DNA of 36,546 bases from Oscillospiraceae bacterium (GTDB taxonomy: Bacteria > Bacillota > Clostridia > Oscillospirales > Ruminococcaceae), in contig JAFSCM010000101.1 of NCBI GenBank assembly GCA_017436765.1, positions 1 through 36,546 of the forward strand, read 5' to 3'. Below are positions 1 through 7,668 of this stretch, piece by piece. The notes beneath the pieces were generated by a model. That model saw only the letters and a list, made by a program, of their open reading frames with translations, searched no databases and had not been told where the DNA came from. The translations under genes were made by a program, and so were the position numbers. Numbering within the stretch: position 1 is the stretch's first letter; each line of letters opens with the position of its first letter.

Positions 1-869
1 GCATTCATAACGCCATCTTCACCGAAAGAGATTACAATATCAAACTGTTCTGATGTGCCGTCATTATATCGTGCAGTAAAAGTTACAGTATCTTCGATGT
101 CAGAAAGCGGAGCATCAGGGTTATTATCAAACATATCAACAAGTTCTTCACCAAACATCCATCCTATACAAAAATTGCCTGTATTGTCTGTTCTGTCTGC
201 ATATACATTTTTGTACTCTTCTGCGGAAATTACAAAGTTTTTTCCATACTCATTGAGCTCGCCACCGAAAGACATATTGTTTATTTCAAGTTCACCAACG
301 CCGTCAAGATTGATTTCAATTTCAGACAGTCTGTCTGCATCAATTCCGCCAAGCATAAAGCTGTTCATATATCCGTAATACACAATTGCATTTTCAGTCG
401 GATGGCATCTGTAACCATAACTTCCCAGGGTTTTATCATCGAAATTCAGATGTTTCTCCATTTCCATAACCATATTTTCCTGAAAAGCATATGCTTCATC
501 TTCGTTCATATTTCTGATGTCTGCCACTTTAATCATTGCTTTTACAGGCAGCTGTACAGTTGTATCGTCATATACTTCATATACAACCTGCTCCAGTTCT
601 GCTGCTGAAACCACCATAACACCGAAGTTCCCCACGTTTAATGGGCCATCTGTATTGGAAGACGGTGCAAACATACCCCAACCCAGAATCAATGCAAACG
701 CTGCTGCAACTGACAGAATAGGTTTTAAATATTTATGTGCAAAGCCAGTGCCTCTGCTGGCTGCTGTTGTATCTTTTTTCATAATACTATCTCCTTTGTA
801 TTCTTCAGCTTCCTTGATAAAGCTGTCATCAATATAGTTCATTGCCAATATAAATTTATCCTGTTTCAT
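1..869 (-). CDS. Membrane-anchored anti-sigma factor, 3' end outside the window
   Basis: The reading frame starts at the ATG at 869-867 and stays open to the left edge (289 codons seen), so the C-terminus is missing. The start is fixed by AGGAGGG just upstream and by an ATGA overlap with the stop codon of the sigma factor gene, a usual sign of translational coupling. About 47 N-terminal residues are probably cytoplasmic. One hydrophobic segment follows at about 48-67 (ILSVAAAFALILGWGMF), then a long, acidic, probably extracytoplasmic domain. This architecture and position match single-pass anti-sigma factors paired with ECF sigma factors, broadly the DUF4179-type group. The N-terminal part would hold the sigma factor at the membrane. 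The exact family and the signal sensed cannot be told from the sequence. Gene order and topology are seen; function is inferred. Confidence 0.75.
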   Translation of the reverse strand, partial: MKQDKFILAMNYIDDSFIKEAEEYKGDSIMKKDTTAASRGTGFAHKYLKPILSVAAAFALILGWGMFAPSSNTDGPLNVGNFGVMVVSAAELEQVVYEVYDDTTVQLPVKAMIKVADIRNMNEDEAYAFQENMVMEMEKHLNFDDKTLGSYGYRCHPTENAIVYYGYMNSFMLGGIDADRLSEIEINLDGVGELEINNMSFGGELNEYGKNFVISAEEYKNVYADRTDNTGNFCIGWMFGEELVDMFDNNPDAPLSDIEDTVTFTARYNDGTSEQFDIVISFGEDGVMN

Positions 870-1417
870 AAGTATCCCTCCTGCCTCAAAAACTTTTCCA
901 GTCTTTTCCTGCTGTTAAAGAGCATCGACTTAACCTTGCTTTCACTGAAATTGTATTTTGCAGATATCTCTGAAATAGAGTGAAAATACCAGTATCTGAG
1001 TATAAAAACATTTCTCGAATCTGCTTTTTCGTTCTTGAGAAATTTATTTATCAACTGTCCAAGTTCCTGAGCAGAAATATCCGCCAGCACAGATTCATCC
1101 GCAATTATTTCTCCTATTTCATCAAGGAAAACGGACATTGATGGATTTCGTTTATCCGCCATATTGAATTCCAGCCTTTTCAAAGCTGTATTGCGTGCAG
1201 TCTTTGCAATATAAGCCTTGAAATTATCCGGCTTGTTGGGCGGAATACTGTTCCACACCGCCATATATGTATCATTTACACATTCACAGCAATCCTCAGT
1301 GTCTGCAAGGATGTTTTTCGCGATGGCAAAGCACAGTCGTCTATATTTGTCATCTGTCTCTTTCAGCGCCTGCTCGTCTCTTTTCAAATACAGACTGACA
1401 ATGTGCAGGTCGTCCAT
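866..1417 (-). CDS. ECF-type RNA polymerase sigma factor
   Basis: This 183-aa protein has the two-domain layout of ECF sigma-70 factors. Region 2 is at about residues 10-85: the CCECVNDTYMAVWNSIPP stretch matches the usual region 2 core with D-T-(F/Y)-x-x-x-W, followed by FKAYIAKTARNTALKRL. Region 4 is at about 125-180, with FILRYWYFHSISEISAKY and SESKVKSMLFNSRKRLEKFL forming the helix-turn-helix that reads the -35 element. It has no membrane segment and is the usual length. GGAGG sits upstream of the ATG. Its TGA overlaps the ATG of the anti-sigma gene, so the two form one unit. An ECF-like promoter just upstream suggests autoregulation. The family assignment is secure; the regulon is unknown. 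Confidence 0.93.
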   Translation of the reverse strand: MDDLHIVSLYLKRDEQALKETDDKYRRLCFAIAKNILADTEDCCECVNDTYMAVWNSIPPNKPDNFKAYIAKTARNTALKRLEFNMADKRNPSMSVFLDEIGEIIADESVLADISAQELGQLINKFLKNEKADSRNVFILRYWYFHSISEISAKYNFSESKVKSMLFNSRKRLEKFLRQEGYL

Positions 1418-1458
1418 AGCATTACCTCCTTTCCTGTTTAAAAGGCCTTCTGTTTATA

Positions 1459-1486
1459 TAGTACGGTTTATTTTCGTGGGGTTGCA
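1459..1486 (-). promoter_or_regulatory. Candidate ECF-type autoregulatory promoter of the sigma/anti-sigma operon
   Basis: On the minus strand TGCAACC (1486-1480) is followed after 14 bases by CGTACTA (1465-1459). The -35 AAC core and the -10 CGT core are the hallmarks of promoters read by ECF sigma factors, and the spacing is close to the usual 15-17 bases between the cores. It lies about 45 bases before the sigma factor start. Autoregulation is inferred. Confidence 0.6.
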
Positions 1487-1522
1487 ATTTTTTCAAAGTT
1501 TTATATAAATTCGTATATCAGA

Positions 1523-1876
1523 TTATTTATATATAATATCATTATAAACAATCTCCGTTACCCTTTGCCCTATATTATTCATCTGTCGTACCCACTCCAG
1601 CTGATTTTTAGCTTTAAGCTGTTCTGTGATATTCTCTTTTTCAGCAAGTTGTTTAATCAGTGTTTCGTACAGCTGCTGTGCCTGCAGCTGTGTACCTTCA
1701 AGATGCTGCCGCAATGCCATATTCATCTGATAATGATTGTACAATGCAGGCCTATGATTTTTAAGATATCCTCTGCGGCGTTCGCCCCACATACCGATAT
1801 TGTAACGCCTGCCGATTGCTGTTTCGCCCCATTCAGAAATGTTGCGTAAATCCGTTTTGTTTTCGGTAATTTTCAT
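1523..1876 (-). CDS. TnpV-like transposon-encoded protein, orphan
   Basis: This 117-aa protein resembles TnpV of Tn4451-type mobilizable elements. The recognisable features are IGMWGERRRGYLKNHRPALYNHYQMNMALRQHL, an LKAKNQLEWVRQMNNI core and a C-terminal EIVYND, which match the family pattern of (R)-x-R-x-(Y)LK-x-HRP-x-LY and Q-x-EWV-x-x-MN. TnpV's molecular role is not established. The start is the ATG at 1876 because AAAGGAG sits 7 bases upstream; the frame is open further upstream but has no ribosome site. No recombinase, mobilisation gene or clear element ends are visible nearby, so this is either a remnant or an orphan copy. A TTGTGG/TATACT pair with 16-base spacing just upstream could be a promoter but is weak. 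Confidence 0.75.
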   Translation of the reverse strand: MKITENKTDLRNISEWGETAIGRRYNIGMWGERRRGYLKNHRPALYNHYQMNMALRQHLEGTQLQAQQLYETLIKQLAEKENITEQLKAKNQLEWVRQMNNIGQRVTEIVYNDIIYK

Positions 1877-2058
1877 TGTAAAATCTCCTTTGCAGTATAA
1901 TTGATTTTCCTGATACCACAATTCTCACGGGTGTTTTTAAGGTGCGGTGAATTAACTTTCGTGTACAGCCAATCATACTGCAAAAATGCCGATTTCCCTT
2001 TATATTACTGGGTTTTGATTTTCTCCAAACGTTAATCGTTGGATATATGGAATATTTA

Positions 2059-2087
2059 CAGCTCCTCGCAAGAGGGGCTGTTTTTTT
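2059..2087 (+). terminator. Orphan intrinsic terminator reading rightward
   Basis: CAGCTCCTC (2059-2067), loop GCAA, and GAGGGGCTG (2072-2080) form a 9-bp stem with one G-U pair, followed by seven T. It works only in the plus direction, yet no plus-strand gene ends upstream of it, since the two upstream genes are on the minus strand. It may be left from a deleted gene or end antisense transcription. Confidence 0.7.
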
Positions 2088-2148
2088 GTTGACTTTATGG
2101 CTGTATTTATTTATCATAACCTTATAAACCTATCAACTGTAAAAGGCG

Positions 2149-2820
2149 GTGGAGATTTTGATAAACTTTATAAAAGACGCTACCCTTCAAAAAAGCACAT
2201 TTCCTTTCGGTGTGGTGGAGGTCAGTTTCCCGGCTGAGGAAAACTGGGATAAAGCTGCTTTCCGTGCCCTTGCGGAACAGGAGATTGCGCGGCTTAAAGC
2301 AGAATATCCGCAGGACAGCTATGACCGCAAGGCTGTATGGGGCGAAAACCGCTACTACCGTTTTTTCAGGAAATTCAAAAAAACATACCCCGTTATGCTG
2401 CAGTTTGAATCGGTGGTGCTGAAAGACCGTCCTTTCCCCGATTCAAATCCCCTTTCCGAAATTGCATTTCTTATGGAGATAACCACCTTTGTACTGTCCG
2501 GCACACACGATGCCGACTGTATAAGCGGTGATGCTGTGCTTTATATCGCCGACAGAAAGGAAGATTTTGAGGGTATGAGGGAAACTCTGCACACCTATCC
2601 CAATGATTTCTGTGCAAGAGACCGTGACGGAATTATATTCAGCCTTATTGCAGGCACCGATAAGAGAACCTGTGCAAAATCCGTCAGCAGAAATGTGCTT
2701 TACCCTATTTTCTGTACCCCTGATATGCCGCAGCAGGAGATTGAAGATGCCATCAGCACCCTTTGCAGATATGTAAAGGTACTTTGTCCCAAAGCAGAGA
2801 TACACAGCAGAATTATATAA
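2149..2820 (+). CDS. Stand-alone B3/4-domain protein (PheRS beta editing-domain-like)
   Basis: The 223-aa protein resembles the free-standing B3/B4 domain family (COG3382 type), related to the editing domain of phenylalanyl-tRNA synthetase beta. Diagnostic stretches are RKAVWGENRYYRFFRKFKK near residue 60, a conserved NPLSEIAFLMEITTFVLSGTHDAD near 100-123, and a C-terminal FSLIAGTDKRTCAKSVSRNVLYPIF block. In PheT this fold removes Tyr wrongly attached to tRNA-Phe; whether the free form edits aminoacyl-tRNA is inference. It has no signal peptide or membrane segment. The start is uncertain: GTG at 2149 has poor Shine-Dalgarno spacing, and TTG at 2158, behind AGGCGG/GGAG, is an alternative. It stands alone, not in an operon with pheST, which is encoded 22 kb away. 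Confidence 0.8.
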   Translation: MEILINFIKDATLQKSTFPFGVVEVSFPAEENWDKAAFRALAEQEIARLKAEYPQDSYDRKAVWGENRYYRFFRKFKKTYPVMLQFESVVLKDRPFPDSNPLSEIAFLMEITTFVLSGTHDADCISGDAVLYIADRKEDFEGMRETLHTYPNDFCARDRDGIIFSLIAGTDKRTCAKSVSRNVLYPIFCTPDMPQQEIEDAISTLCRYVKVLCPKAEIHSRII

Positions 2821-2823
2821 AAG

Positions 2824-2862
2824 AAAACAGTTCCCCGGCACAAACAGCAGAGGAATTGTTTT
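2824..2862 (+). terminator. Probable weak terminator after the B3/4 gene
   Basis: AAAACAGTTCC (2824-2834) and GGAATTGTTTT (2852-2862) form an 11-bp stem with one G-U pair and a 17-base loop, directly after the stop codon. The T tract is part of the stem. It also covers the ribosome site of the short frame at 2863, so it could instead control that frame. Confidence 0.45.
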
Positions 2863-3006
2863 ATGTTATGCTGCGATCAGCTTTCTGATTTCCTGCTGAT
2901 ATTTCACAGCATTATCTTGCTTTTGTCACATTTGCATATAAAATATATAATTAGTCAGAATCCAACATCAAAACCAAACAACAAATTATCTGAAAACTAT
3001 GAATAA
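2863..3006 (+). CDS. Possible 47-aa leader peptide overlapping the phosphoglycerol transferase start
   Basis: An ATG at 2863 lies 8 bases after AGAGGA (2849-2854) and opens a 47-codon frame. The frame has a hydrophobic centre (FLLIFHSIILLLSHL, about residues 10-24) and ends with TAA at 3004-3006. The last codons overlap the ATG (2999-3001) of the next gene, which itself has no ribosome site. That arrangement would suit translational coupling or a regulatory leader. Alternatively, the hydrophobic segment is the frameshifted N-terminal helix of the transferase, or the frame is chance. No family is recognised. Confidence 0.3.
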   Translation: MLCCDQLSDFLLIFHSIILLLSHLHIKYIISQNPTSKPNNKLSENYE

Positions 3007-4486
3007 AATAAAACGCAAAAAAATATTGTGGGGATGTCTTGCCGCTGTAACCGGCATACTGCTGCTGGTGGTGTGCAGATGGTACTCGGAAAATTTCTAT
3101 TCGGAATTTGAAGAAGTGTTTGTAACCGTTACATCCCCTTTGCAGGGCACCGATACCACCGCTGTAAAAAACGGTTTGCGTGCCTGCTTCCTGCCTGTGT
3201 TTATTCCGTCGGCGCTGTTTATCGGCGCGGCAGTTCTGTGTGAAAAGCTCCACATCGCCCGCAGGGTGAGTGCATTTTTTGCCTGCAGAGGCAGAACTTT
3301 CGATGCTGTGCGCTTTTTCGGCAGCACATTTCTGTACACAGGCATCGCTCTGCTTGCTGCAGGGCTTGTGTATGCCAACAGCATATTCCACGCAACAGAG
3401 TACATTTCCCTGAAGCTGCAGGCCACCGACATATATGAACAGCATTATGCAGACCCTGACAGTGTGGCAATAACACCTGCAGGAGAAAAAAGAAACCTGA
3501 TATATCTTTACATAGAAAGTCTGGAAACAACCTATGCCTCCCGCGACAAAGGCGGAATGATGGATGAAAACTATATTCCGTTTCTTACACAGCTTGCAGA
3601 GGAAGAAACCAACTTTTCTGAAAATGGTATGCCCGGCGGTTTCCACAACACATCGGGCAGCACATGGACATCGGGAGCTCTGTTTTCGTCAACAGCTGGC
3701 ATGCCGTATTACACCCGCTTCAAGCAGGCAGACGGCGAATTTGCCTCCGACGCAACCACTCTGTATGACATACTGGACAAAGAGGGATACAGCCAGTATT
3801 TTATCTGCGGTTCCGATGCATATTTCGGCGGACGCAGCGATTATTACAAATCCCACGGCGACCTGACCATATATGACCTTAACACTGCGAGACAGGAAGG
3901 CTATGTGGCGGAAGATTACCGCGTGTGGTGGGGCATTGAAGATGCAAAAATGTACGAAATGGCAAAGGACAAGCTGCTGCTTGCCGCCGAAAAGGATGAG
4001 CCTTTCAGCTTTACAATGCTCACCGTGGACACCCATTTTCCAAAAGGATACACCTGTCAGCTTTGCGGCAATGAATACGAAAACACCTCTGCAAATGTTA
4101 TAAAATGTGCGGACAGTCAGGTTGCTGATTTTATAAACTGGTGCAGGGAGCAGGATTTCTACAAGGATACCGTCATAGTAGTGGCTGGCGACCACAGACG
4201 AATGGACAAAGTTTTCCCTGTGGATATGACAAGCTATGACCGAAGTGTATATCTTACCTTCGTCAACAGCGCCGTAAAACAGGACAAATCCGCAGACAGA
4301 ATATACACCCAGCTGGACATTATGCCTACAACCCTTGCAGCAATGGGATATGTTATTGAGGGGGACCGCCTTGCCCTTGGCACAAACCTGTTTTCAGATG
4401 TGCCTACCCTTGCTGAAAGTATGGGGTTTGAACAGCTTAATGCAGAGATGGGAAAACGCACAGACTATGTTGACAATTTTACATAA
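2999..4486 (+). CDS. OpgB/LtaS-family phosphoglycerol transferase (sulfatase fold)
   Basis: The 495-aa protein has three hydrophobic segments (about 11-27, 62-80 and 108-127), then an extracellular alkaline-phosphatase/sulfatase-type domain from about residue 165. Family marks are LIYLYIESLE, the nucleophile region NTSGSTWTSG (Thr222/Thr224; the Thr after Trp fits the OpgB WT pattern), a substrate-side FTMLTVDTHFPKG block, and VVVAGDHRRMD with metal-binding Asp-His. Such enzymes move glycerol phosphate from phosphatidylglycerol to glycans or teichoic acid at the outer face of the membrane. Canonical LtaS has five membrane helices; this N-terminus is shorter. The ATG has no ribosome site, so the start may be coupled to the overlapping short frame. 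The exact acceptor is unknown. Confidence 0.85.
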   Translation: MNKIKRKKILWGCLAAVTGILLLVVCRWYSENFYSEFEEVFVTVTSPLQGTDTTAVKNGLRACFLPVFIPSALFIGAAVLCEKLHIARRVSAFFACRGRTFDAVRFFGSTFLYTGIALLAAGLVYANSIFHATEYISLKLQATDIYEQHYADPDSVAITPAGEKRNLIYLYIESLETTYASRDKGGMMDENYIPFLTQLAEEETNFSENGMPGGFHNTSGSTWTSGALFSSTAGMPYYTRFKQADGEFASDATTLYDILDKEGYSQYFICGSDAYFGGRSDYYKSHGDLTIYDLNTARQEGYVAEDYRVWWGIEDAKMYEMAKDKLLLAAEKDEPFSFTMLTVDTHFPKGYTCQLCGNEYENTSANVIKCADSQVADFINWCREQDFYKDTVIVVAGDHRRMDKVFPVDMTSYDRSVYLTFVNSAVKQDKSADRIYTQLDIMPTTLAAMGYVIEGDRLALGTNLFSDVPTLAESMGFEQLNAEMGKRTDYVDNFT

Positions 4487-4522
4487 CAGCTTCTTTTAAG
4501 CTGTACAGATATCCGTATGCAA

Positions 4523-4558
4523 AAAAGACTTTGAAATTCAGAGATTTCAAAGTCTTTT
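4523..4558. terminator. Bidirectional terminator between convergent genes
   Basis: AAAAGACTTTGAAAT (4523-4537) and its exact reverse complement (4544-4558) form a perfect 15-bp stem around a 6-base loop, with A and T runs on either side. It serves the phosphoglycerol transferase on the plus strand and the CotH-like gene on the minus strand. Confidence 0.9.
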
Positions 4559-4562
4559 AATT

Positions 4563-6596
4563 TTATCCGAATATTCTTTTTATAATGCTGATGATTTTTG
4601 CCATAAAACCCTGTTCGCCCTGCACTGCAGCAGTTCTGTCCCACTGTGCATAGAGTGTTATATCTTCGCTGACCGTTATAACATCACCAGGGTTGTATGC
4701 CTCTCCGCTGCCGTCAGCTGCGGTATTCCAGCCGAGAAATGCCGCCTCACCGCTTTTATACCAGTTTTCCTTTACAGTTGCCTGTTCACCTTCAGAGTAC
4801 AGATTTCCGTCTGTCACCACTCCCTGTGCACCGTTGGCACTGTATGTCACAAACCAGCTGTTTTCGTTGTATACCCTGCTGATATATTCTTTTCTGAGCC
4901 TTACAAAATCCTCTGTTTCAGCAAAGGCGTCGCTGCACCACTGTGTCAGCTGACTGTCGGTAAGTTTCGCACCCACCCATCTGCTGCGTTCTGAATAAAG
5001 GGATTTTTCAATTTTTTTCCACTCTATTCTGTATTCCGCCATAAAGCTGTCCAGTTTAGGCGAGAGGTTTTCATTCCACTGTTTTATAACTTCGGCTCTG
5101 AAGTCCCCATGACGCCAAAGAAGCGCCAGAATTGTGTAATTTGTCTCTATACCCTCACCTACAAGACGGCTGTTAGCTGCCCACAGATTTTCGGGGTCTG
5201 ACATATTGTCGCCGAAGCGTTCAAATTCTCTGCCCAGTGTGGAATCCATATCCCAGATTGCCCCTGCTGTCAGCAGCCCGTCTGTGTCCTTGTAAAGATA
5301 GAAGGATGTAAGTCCGGCATCAAGGTTTTTTGCAAATTCCTGCAGGACAAACATCTTTGCCAAAGATTCCACATCTATATATTCGCTGTAATGTTTTCCC
5401 TGGCTGTTGCGTCCGTCATCGCTGATGACCGCCTGTTCAAACTGCTGATACCAGTCGCTTATATATTCAACCTGAGCCTTTGTTGCGTATTCAGGATAGG
5501 ATATTGCCACCGTCTGACCGTAATCGGTGACAAATCCGCATACTGCATCCACATAGCGCTCTGCAAGTTCCAGTTCCAGCAGATATCCCCCGGTTATGTC
5601 GTAAGGATTGTTTTTTATATCCGCCCATTTCATACTGCCGTACTGTGTGTGGGCATATACATCCCTTGTACCCATAAGGTCACTTTTTGTGATATCCACA
5701 CCTTTGTTTGCCTGTGCGGTAAGCTGCTCAAGAGGTGTTATGTCCACCCTTGCAGGCGACACCTCTACCTTTTCCATAAAGGAATAGCAGCCCATATACT
5801 CACTGTTGATATACACCTCTGTCATAGCCGACTGCGGTGTAAAGTCCAGCCCCATATCCTCTGCAAGGGAGAATATCATATCGTTTTTAAGCAGGGACAT
5901 ATCGATATAGTTTGCCAGCAGACAGAATTTTTCCGCTGCATCAAGGCCAAGCACCGATGTATCCTCTATAAATTTTATGCTGAAGGATTTTTTGGGGACA
6001 CTTGTCCAGGAGAAGTTGCCGCGGCCTTTTATATAGTCCAGCTCTTCGCTGAATGTAACCTTCCCATCTTCCACAAGTGTGAAAAACGCTGACTCCTTGT
6101 TTGCCTTGTCTTCATATATCCTGTCAAGGCTGCCCGACTGTGTATCAATATATATGGTGGGCATATCGCTTGTATAGCGCACCGTAAGGGTATATCTTTC
6201 CTGTCCTGTCACAAGGGTGTGTACACCTTCTGCCAGCACCGTTCTGCCGCCGTCTGTCATCTCTGTTCCGTCAAGATAAAACGGTGCGGATGTATTGCTG
6301 TAAAGATACACTTCTTTTCCCATAAGACTGTACGGCAGGGTAAGATATCGGATGTTCTGTGCGTCCCTGCCCATTGAAGAAGCTATTTCTTCCGACGGAG
6401 CAAAAATCCAGCTGTAATGGCGGGCATCCTCCCTTTGGTGCCAGCTGATTTTCTGTTCAAATCCGTCCTGACTGAAGCTGACGCCAAACTCTGCGGCAGA
6501 ATATTCTTCCTCTGCCTGTGCTGTAACAGACGGGGTCAACAGCACAAAAACAAAAACGAACAGTGACAAAACCGCAGTTTTCAAAACTCTGTTCAC
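4563..6596 (-). CDS. Secreted CotH-kinase-like protein with InlB-type B-repeat
   Basis: The protein is about 677 aa. The GTG at 6596 is chosen because AAAGGAGG lies 10 bases upstream; the frame opens 11 codons earlier without a ribosome site. A signal peptide (LKTAVLSLFVFVFVLLTPSVTAQA) heads the protein. The CotH-like domain spans roughly residues 170-530: KGRGNFSWTSVPKKSFSIKF, LANYIDMSLLKNDMIFSLA, EVYINSEYMGCYSFMEKVEV and the acidic WDMDSTLGREFERFGDN motif. CotH of Bacillus is a spore-coat protein kinase; many clostridial homologues are secreted and of unknown substrate. A C-terminal InlB B-repeat-type module (TYSANGAQG...FLGWNTAADGSG...ITLYAQW) follows, ending in a short basic-hydrophobic tail. 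No sortase signal is seen. Kinase activity outside the cell is inference. Confidence 0.85.
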   Translation of the reverse strand: MNRVLKTAVLSLFVFVFVLLTPSVTAQAEEEYSAAEFGVSFSQDGFEQKISWHQREDARHYSWIFAPSEEIASSMGRDAQNIRYLTLPYSLMGKEVYLYSNTSAPFYLDGTEMTDGGRTVLAEGVHTLVTGQERYTLTVRYTSDMPTIYIDTQSGSLDRIYEDKANKESAFFTLVEDGKVTFSEELDYIKGRGNFSWTSVPKKSFSIKFIEDTSVLGLDAAEKFCLLANYIDMSLLKNDMIFSLAEDMGLDFTPQSAMTEVYINSEYMGCYSFMEKVEVSPARVDITPLEQLTAQANKGVDITKSDLMGTRDVYAHTQYGSMKWADIKNNPYDITGGYLLELELAERYVDAVCGFVTDYGQTVAISYPEYATKAQVEYISDWYQQFEQAVISDDGRNSQGKHYSEYIDVESLAKMFVLQEFAKNLDAGLTSFYLYKDTDGLLTAGAIWDMDSTLGREFERFGDNMSDPENLWAANSRLVGEGIETNYTILALLWRHGDFRAEVIKQWNENLSPKLDSFMAEYRIEWKKIEKSLYSERSRWVGAKLTDSQLTQWCSDAFAETEDFVRLRKEYISRVYNENSWFVTYSANGAQGVVTDGNLYSEGEQATVKENWYKSGEAAFLGWNTAADGSGEAYNPGDVITVSEDITLYAQWDRTAAVQGEQGFMAKIISIIKRIFG

Positions 6597-6680
6597 AGCT
6601 GTATAACCTCCTTTTATCTGTTTTTGCACATATTTATAATATTATACTTTATAACACATATTTTTTCAATAAAAGCATAA

Positions 6681-6718
6681 AAAAGCCCTGCAGTTCATCT
6701 GTTTACTGCAGAGCTTTT
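6681..6718 (-). terminator. Terminator of the TIM-barrel gene
   Basis: AAAAGCCCTGCAGT (6681-6694) pairs with ACTGCAGAGCTTTT (6705-6718) with one mismatch, giving a strong stem and a T run when read leftward. It separates the TIM-barrel gene from the CotH-like gene downstream on the same strand. Confidence 0.85.
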
Positions 6719-6728
6719 GTCCGTTTAT

Positions 6729-7394
6729 TTAATTGTCGCGGTATTTAACCATTATCTTTTTAAACAGGTCATAGGTTGAAGGCGGTGTATATGTTATTGC
6801 GTTTGCCCCTGCCGCAACGGTTTCTGCCACCAGTTCTTCGGTGTTGCCGCCCGATGCCATAATCGGCACATCCGGGAACTGTTCCCTGATTTTGCGCACA
6901 ACCCTTGGTGTGTCCTTGCCGCAGGCCACATTGAGTATGGAAACACCCGCATCAAGGCGCGCCTGGATATCGGTATTTTCACTTGTCACCGTAACCACAA
7001 CAGGTGCGTCGATTTCGTCAAAAACCATCTTTATGTTTTCATTTGATATAGGTGCATTCATAACCACGCCCATAGCACCTGAATGTTCCGCATCCTTGGC
7101 CAGATTTACCGTTCTCATACCGTTGGTTATGCCGCCGCCAACACCGCAGAAAACAGGTATATCTGCCGCTTTTATGATGCTGTCTGCAATAATCTGCTGT
7201 GGTGTAAAGGGATATACCGCCAGCACGGCGTCTGCGTCACAGTTGCGTATAATGGCAATATCCGTTGTAAAAACCAGGGTTTTTATTCTTTTGCCGTAGA
7301 TGAGAATACCCGATGCTTTGTAAGCAGCCTTAGGCATCTCAAGAATATTGTGTCTTAATCGGCTTTCAATCTGGGGGATCTTCTTTTTTTCCAT
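6729..7394 (-). CDS. TIM-barrel protein, annotated in relatives only as a hydrolase
   Basis: The 221-aa protein has regular beta-alpha repeats of a phosphate-binding TIM barrel: VFTTDIAIIRN, DADAVLAVYPFTP, DIPVFCGVGGGITNG, HSGAMGVVMNAPIS, APVVVTVTSENTDI, ILNVACGKDTPRVV, VPIMASGGNTEE and AGANAITYTPPS. The glycine-rich GVGGG and ASGGN loops are typical phosphate sites. I recognise it as a conserved Firmicutes family resembling HisA/ThiG-like barrels but know no defined reaction for it. The ATG at 7394 is used because AAAGGAGGA is 6 bases upstream; the frame runs 37 codons further up without a ribosome site. It stands alone between a terminator and the divergently oriented regulator gene. Confidence 0.75.
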   Translation of the reverse strand: MEKKKIPQIESRLRHNILEMPKAAYKASGILIYGKRIKTLVFTTDIAIIRNCDADAVLAVYPFTPQQIIADSIIKAADIPVFCGVGGGITNGMRTVNLAKDAEHSGAMGVVMNAPISNENIKMVFDEIDAPVVVTVTSENTDIQARLDAGVSILNVACGKDTPRVVRKIREQFPDVPIMASGGNTEELVAETVAAGANAITYTPPSTYDLFKKIMVKYRDN

Positions 7395-7668
7395 CTGTTC
7401 TCCTCCTTTAAGTCGGTTATTATATTTTATCCAATTTAATTTTAACAGCAAATTGTATACAGTATGTGAAAACATTCTTAATTTTGCTGTCTTTTTCTGC
7501 TGCAAAGTGTATAATTATGATATTGCAACTGCCGGTTGACATATTTCCAGCTGTGGTTGGTGGCCCAGACCGGATAAAAATGCTATATTTTAGTCAAAGA
7601 AAACAACAACACGGTATACTGCAGAATATCGCCGATACCTTCAATATATACAGTGAAAGGAAAAGATT

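Noticed and set aside
1833-2117. A 94-codon minus-strand frame over the TnpV start
   Set aside because: No ribosome site, overlaps the TnpV start in another frame, contains the orphan terminator and matches no family.
5391-6092. A 233-codon plus-strand frame inside the CotH-like gene
   Set aside because: Cys/His-rich shadow product opposite a gene with signal peptide and domain motifs.
7536-7541. A perfect TTGACA upstream of the HTH-membrane regulator
   Set aside because: No acceptable -10 element follows at 15-19 bases, so I did not call a promoter.
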